Positions 28,028 through 30,380 of a stretch of 30,380 bases of DNA are shown one piece after another; positions within the stretch are counted from its first letter, which is position 1; the number at the start of each line of letters is the position of its first letter. The DNA is from a virus. The stretch lies in IMG/VR virus record IMGVR_UViG_3300005336_000043, positions 1-30,380 of that record, one strand, 5' to 3'. A program made the position numbers and the translations under genes. The notes under the pieces are model-generated. The model had not been told where the DNA came from, ran no database searches, and saw nothing but the letters and a program-made list of their open reading frames with translations.

Positions 28028-28054
28028 TGTCGCAAATAACAGTCTTGTGCGTCA
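28028..28054 (-). repeat. Junction element copy (TGACGCACAA...TGCGACA)
   Basis: On the - strand TGACGCACAA (28054-28045) starts with the TGA stop of the membrane-protein gene and is followed after 10 nt by TGCGACA (28034-28028). The zinc-finger ATG lies 24 nt further on. Confidence 0.55.
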
Positions 28055-28237
28055 GACCGCCATCACCCTACTAATCATCTCCCTGCTATAACGATACGTC
28101 AAACACCCTGTCTTCAAGGCCAGAAGCCAGAACACACACAATGCAATCAGCGCCGCACACACCTCCATCCCGACGCCGCAAAAGGCGAGGATGTCGTCAA
28201 CGTAGTCGGGAAGGTGGAAAAAGATTTCAGACCACAT
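28052..28237 (-). CDS. Small membrane protein, 61 residues
   Basis: The protein has a hydrophobic stretch (VCAALIALCVFWLLALKTGC, about residues 26-45) between an N-terminal acidic segment (SEIFFHLPDYVDD) and a basic tail (YRYSREMISR). It is one likely transmembrane helix, oriented N-out if the basic end stays in. The start (MWSEIFF) overlaps the SSB stop by 11 nt. Function unknown. Confidence 0.55.
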   Translation of the reverse strand: MWSEIFFHLPDYVDDILAFCGVGMEVCAALIALCVFWLLALKTGCLTYRYSREMISRVMAV

Positions 28238-28781
28238 AGACTAGTTGAACGGCCGTGTCCTCGCGCGTAATTTCGCTCTCAGCGCCTCCAAACGGGTCGC
28301 CCCCGTCGAATAGAGCATTCATGTCTATGCGGAGACTCCTAAGCGCATTTTTGGCCTCCTGAGGCACATCTTTGTGCGGGCTTGGCGTCACCGTATACTC
28401 AGTATCGAGCTTCTCACCCTTCTTCGTAATCGTTATGTCGTAGTCCTGCGGCGGACCCCAATCGTCATTTGTAACCAGCTCAGTCATCTGGTTCTGAATG
28501 CTTACCTGCGTAATCTCCAGGATTTGGATGCGATTGACTTTGTAATTCCAAACTGGGAACGCCCAAAAGTGCTTTACCTTGTCGCCATCGCGCAAATCTG
28601 TCGGCGTCTCCGTCGGCTGCTCTTTCAAACGCACAGGCTTTCCCTGCACATTCCAGTATTGGAAGCCGAGTATCGGCGCGCCCATCACTCTGAACTTGTT
28701 AGCACCTTTCTCGAATTTGAAGTAATTGCCCGCACTCTTCGGAACCTCATATCCATGCGGTAACCAATTTTCTTTTTGCAT
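28227..28781 (-). CDS. Phage single-stranded DNA-binding protein-like
   Basis: The 184-residue sequence matches a phage SSB-like pattern: YFKFEKGANKFRVMGAPILG near the N-terminus, HFWAFPVWNYKVNRIQILEI, then VTNDDWGPPQDYDITITKKG and a C-terminal Gly/Asp segment DGGDPFGGAE. The aromatic-rich beta core (FWAFPVWNY) would hold ssDNA. The C-terminus is mildly acidic but not the DDDIPF of cellular SSBs. It starts with TAAtgtATG, coupled to the previous gene. It is the strongest replication or recombination gene in the operon. The exact family name is uncertain. Confidence 0.7.
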   Translation of the reverse strand: MQKENWLPHGYEVPKSAGNYFKFEKGANKFRVMGAPILGFQYWNVQGKPVRLKEQPTETPTDLRDGDKVKHFWAFPVWNYKVNRIQILEITQVSIQNQMTELVTNDDWGPPQDYDITITKKGEKLDTEYTVTPSPHKDVPQEAKNALRSLRIDMNALFDGGDPFGGAESEITREDTAVQLVYVV

Positions 28782-28784
28782 ACA

Positions 28785-28991
28785 TTATAAATTTCTTTCC
28801 TCTATCGACTGACCGACATCAGCCGCTGTGTAATCTCCATCTCCACTAATTTGCTGTGCCTTCCTTGACCAATAATCCCCAAACTCTTTCATCTTCTCCA
28901 ACGCATCCTCCAATTCATACGCATCGAACTTCCCTTTTTCCTCTGCCGTCAATTCATACCACTGGTTCTTAGTCCCGTCTGACATATCCAT
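28785..28991 (-). CDS. Hypothetical acidic protein, 68 residues
   Basis: ATG candidates are 29012, 28991 and 28985; I use 28991 (MDMSDGTKNQWYELTAEEKG) to limit overlap with the upstream gene. The product is acidic and helical (DAYELEDALEKMKEFGDYWS). It is directly upstream of, and coupled to, the SSB-like gene (stop-3 nt-start). No domain known; a partner of the SSB is possible. Confidence 0.55.
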   Translation of the reverse strand: MDMSDGTKNQWYELTAEEKGKFDAYELEDALEKMKEFGDYWSRKAQQISGDGDYTAADVGQSIEERNL

Positions 28992-29151
28992 TCTTGGCAG
29001 AATACCCGCCATCTATCCCTGCTAATCGTCTCCTCTCCGCCTCGACCCTGGCTGCCATGTACGCTTTTACTGCACTCGCTACTCCCGCAAATGAGAGCGC
29101 CGGATTGTTCTCTCGGAAGCGGTGCCTCTCGCAATTGCATTGCATCGGCAT
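28969..29151 (-). CDS. Hypothetical small basic protein, 60 residues
   Basis: It starts 1 nt after the previous stop on the - strand (TAGtATG), a coupled junction. The sequence MPMQCNCERHRFRENNPALS and a helix (SAVKAYMAARVEAERRRLAG) look genuine; a CNC...H pair at the N-terminus may bind metal. It overlaps the next gene slightly. Function unknown. The alternative reading frame (28949-29140) is less protein-like. Confidence 0.5.
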   Translation of the reverse strand: MPMQCNCERHRFRENNPALSFAGVASAVKAYMAARVEAERRRLAGIDGGYSAKNGYVRRD

Positions 29152-29152
29152 A

Positions 29153-29773
29153 CTAGTTTTCTAAACTTCTAATAACCTCTACCCGTGTCGCCATCTCCTG
29201 CGTCGCAGCCGACCAATTCCACAGCGCGCCGGGCAATTTGAATATCGCATCTTTCGCCAGCGATTTGGCACGGCCACAATCAAGCGCGAGCAAAACCGCA
29301 TCGAGATTGCTCAACGATTTTCCATAGAGCGTCTGATACTGGCTTTGCACCGTCGAGATTTTGTACGACATGCAACCGTAGCTTACCTTGTCCTTGCGCG
29401 ATAGACTTCCTGCTTTGTTGTCATCGACATACGCGGGAAGCGCACTTCCGTCGCCGTTCTCTTTGGCTGCAAGCTCATCGACGAGCGCATCTTTGAGCGC
29501 ATCCACGCGATTGCCTACGATGACATCCGCAATGGCGCTACTGTCTACGCCATTACTCGCATACGCTTGCGGCAAGACACTATCTGCAATCGCATCGACG
29601 AGCTTGCCGCTCATATCTTCCGCATACGTCCCTATCGTAAAGTACGACCCTACAAACCCGAACACTACGAGGAGAGCTATTGCTAACTTCCTCGCCCCAG
29701 ACTTCTTAAAACGCTTCGTCTTCCTATCTCGCGGCTGAGGTTTCACATCCTCACCCATGTACGTAATCTTCAT
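29153..29773 (-). CDS. Membrane-anchored protein with a lysozyme-like C-terminal domain (tentative)
   Basis: 206 residues: a basic cytoplasmic N-terminus (QPRDRKTKRFKKSGARK), one membrane helix (LAIALLVVFGFVGSYFTIGT, about residues 30-50), a flexible Ala/Asp/Val-rich linker, and a C-terminal domain with KVSYGCMSYKISTVQSQYQT and DAVLLALDCGRAKSLAKDAI. The SYGxxxxK pattern plus downstream helices recalls lysozyme-fold proteins that remodel peptidoglycan, but I see no sure catalytic Glu. It may be a wall-remodelling or attachment factor. It is the second gene of the reverse operon, after the large structured intergenic region, with AACTATG. Confidence 0.45.
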   Translation of the reverse strand: MKITYMGEDVKPQPRDRKTKRFKKSGARKLAIALLVVFGFVGSYFTIGTYAEDMSGKLVDAIADSVLPQAYASNGVDSSAIADVIVGNRVDALKDALVDELAAKENGDGSALPAYVDDNKAGSLSRKDKVSYGCMSYKISTVQSQYQTLYGKSLSNLDAVLLALDCGRAKSLAKDAIFKLPGALWNWSAATQEMATRVEVIRSLEN

Positions 29774-30157
29774 AGTTGAATTTTTACGTGGTCTGACGTG
29801 CCACTAAACCGAAAGAGATATTAATAACGGCTTTTGCTTCAGCACCTCTGACCCCTAGTCGTACTAAGCCCTGCACTCATGACCCTGTGCAATCGCAACG
29901 ACTAGGAATTAGAGATGCTGATGTCAGATGTGGATGGGGAAAAACCTAGAAGCCGCGCGTCTAGTACGGCTGCCGCAATAATAGGGTTCACTTTCCCCCA
30001 TCCACATCTGACGAAGAACAATAGAGACGAGCTGTGCTTTTCAGCCTACGCACCACTCTCCTGTCCAGCTTTCGTGCTCATGGCCTAATGACCGGTGAGG
30101 TAGTCGCGCTCTGTCTCTGAGGCTTAATACTAAACGAACGTTCGTTTTCTTGCAACC
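29774..30157. other. 384-bp gene-free locus with four consecutive large hairpins (ncRNA, origin or control region)
   Basis: No credible gene lies here. Hairpin A (29839-29921): TCAGCA/TGCTGA, CTCT/AGAG, CCTAGTCGT/ACGACTAGG (9 bp) and TGCAC/GTGCA are nested. Hairpin B (29923-30012): a 17-bp perfect arm GTCAGATGTGGATGGGG with its exact complement, then AACCT/AGGGTT, and inner AGCCG/CGGCT. Hairpin C (30027-30075): ACG-AGCTG with CAGCT-tt-CGT. Hairpin D (30103-30167): GTCGCGCT/AGCGCGAC and TGAGG/CCTCA around the palindrome at 30132-30147. Such a dense series suggests a large structured RNA or a replication/partition locus. The strand is unresolved. Confidence 0.55.
30132..30147. promoter_or_regulatory. 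16-bp perfect palindrome, probable operator
   Basis: AAACGAAC followed by GTTCGTTT is a perfect inverted repeat without spacer. It resembles the half-site GAAC/GTTC used by LexA/SOS-type operators, but with no central spacer, so that match is weak. It is located in the loop of hairpin D, between the 30322 gene stop and the rest of the locus. Confidence 0.5.
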
Positions 30158-30322
30158 TCAGCGCGACTGGGTTTTCCCCACTTTCCTATTTTTCCTTGAT
30201 TTAGAGCCCTTTTTTGTCTTTCCCAATTTTAGATTACGAAAGTATTCCGACGGATTGTCAATCTTCCGCTTACGAACTTCCCACGACCGCTTTCCTAATT
30301 CAACCGCCGCTTGATTTGTCAT
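30158..30322 (-). CDS. Small basic DNA-binding-like protein, 54 residues
   Basis: MTNQAAVELGKRSWEVRKRK followed by a Lys/Arg/Gly/Ser-rich C-terminus ending KVGKTQSR. ATG 30322 lies 6 nt after a TGcTATGCT extended -10, so it is probably leaderless; a GTG at 30340 is in frame. The GKRSWEVRKRK-like start is common in small phage-encoded basic proteins. Its 3' end overlaps the right arm of hairpin D. It may regulate the operon or bind the adjoining locus. Confidence 0.55.
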   Translation of the reverse strand: MTNQAAVELGKRSWEVRKRKIDNPSEYFRNLKLGKTKKGSKSRKNRKVGKTQSR

Positions 30323-30328
30323 GTCCAC

Positions 30329-30337
30329 AGCATAGCA
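30329..30337 (-). promoter_or_regulatory. Extended -10 (TGcTATGCT) for the first gene of the reverse operon
   Basis: On the - strand TGC-TATGCT (TATGCT at 30334-30329) is followed by GTGGAC and ATG at 30322 (6-nt gap). A TGGAAA at 30356-30351 has a 16-nt spacing and four of six matches to a -35. Confidence 0.55.
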
Positions 30338-30380
30338 CACATACGCTCGTTTTCCATGGTAGCGTTGTGAATAGCAGAGG

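Noticed and set aside
28949-29140. Alternative - strand ORF overlapping the 28969-29151 gene
   Set aside because: Its translation is less protein-like and lacks the coupled TAGtATG start that the chosen frame has.
29388-29738. 116-residue + strand ORF opposite the membrane-anchored gene
   Set aside because: It is a Ser/Ala/Leu-rich mirror translation of the - strand gene, which itself has a good start, membrane helix and folded domain.
1-30380. CRISPR array, integrase, transposase, tRNA genes
   Set aside because: No spaced direct-repeat array, no tyrosine or serine recombinase motifs, no transposase and no tRNA fold were found in reading both strands; only two 16-bp direct repeats and the junction elements occur.
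1-30380. Circular genome closing across the window ends
   Set aside because: Joining the end to the start puts an in-frame TAG 7 nt before the end (30372-30374) and offers no ATG for the first gene, and no terminal overlap is visible, so closure is not supported.

Overview
The window looks like most of the genome of a short-tailed, podovirus-like double-stranded DNA phage, either a contig or one arm of it. The virion module runs on the + strand in canonical order: terminase small and large subunits, portal, small accessory proteins, scaffold, HK97-type major capsid protein, two membrane-anchored proteins, head-tail adaptor-like protein, a beta-rich nozzle-like protein, a fibre protein, two very large probable ejection proteins, appendage and fibres, then lysis. 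No tape measure, tube, sheath, integrase, tRNA or CRISPR array was seen. Polymerase, primase and helicase genes are also absent, so the genome may continue beyond an edge; the first gene is cut by the left edge.

Host, by inference: a member of the Patescibacteria (CPR, Parcubacteria-like). The fibre protein at 19719-21185 carries the ATST-rich, WPFTPTT and LSSTDWTTFNNK style of sequence that I associate with Parcubacteria and their viruses. Shine-Dalgarno sequences are almost absent. Starts are instead either very close to a -10 box (four cases with exactly 6 nt between the -10 and ATG, as expected for leaderless mRNA) or placed 1-3 nt after the upstream stop codon (TAActATG, TAGtATG, TGAtATG). 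Three small genes at 25042, 25444 and 26104 break this rule with good Shine-Dalgarno sites, which marks a possible imported island.

Layout. 1-715: end of a DUF6197-like gene, a terminator, a leaderless micro-ORF, a candidate structured RNA ending in a strong terminator, and a structured leader. 715-1756: RusA-like resolvase and four small genes. 1809-2168 (-): an isolated CAP/SCP-domain gene with its own promoter, divergent from the terminase promoter. 2253-9633: packaging and head. 9652-21912: exported or anchored decoration proteins, tail, ejection proteins and fibres. 21915-23701: lysis cassette (coiled-coil membrane protein, papain-like protein, lysozyme-like protein, two-helix holin). 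23768-24550: metallophosphoesterase with a UUG start. 24553-25800: micro-gene, a DUF6378-like gene (-), a multi-helix RNA element and two SD-led genes. 25898-30322: a reverse-strand operon of small genes with a phage ssDNA-binding protein, a stand-alone FtsK-gamma winged helix, a 31-residue C2H2 zinc finger and membrane proteins. Four of its gene junctions share a GTCGCA...TGCGAC-type element.

The most striking unexplained part is the 384-bp gene-free stretch at 29774-30157. It contains four consecutive large inverted repeats, including a 17-bp perfect arm and a 16-bp perfect palindrome. It is either a large structured RNA or a replication or regulatory locus. It and the two other multi-helix RNA candidates (428-602, 24928-25008) are the best places to look for something undescribed.
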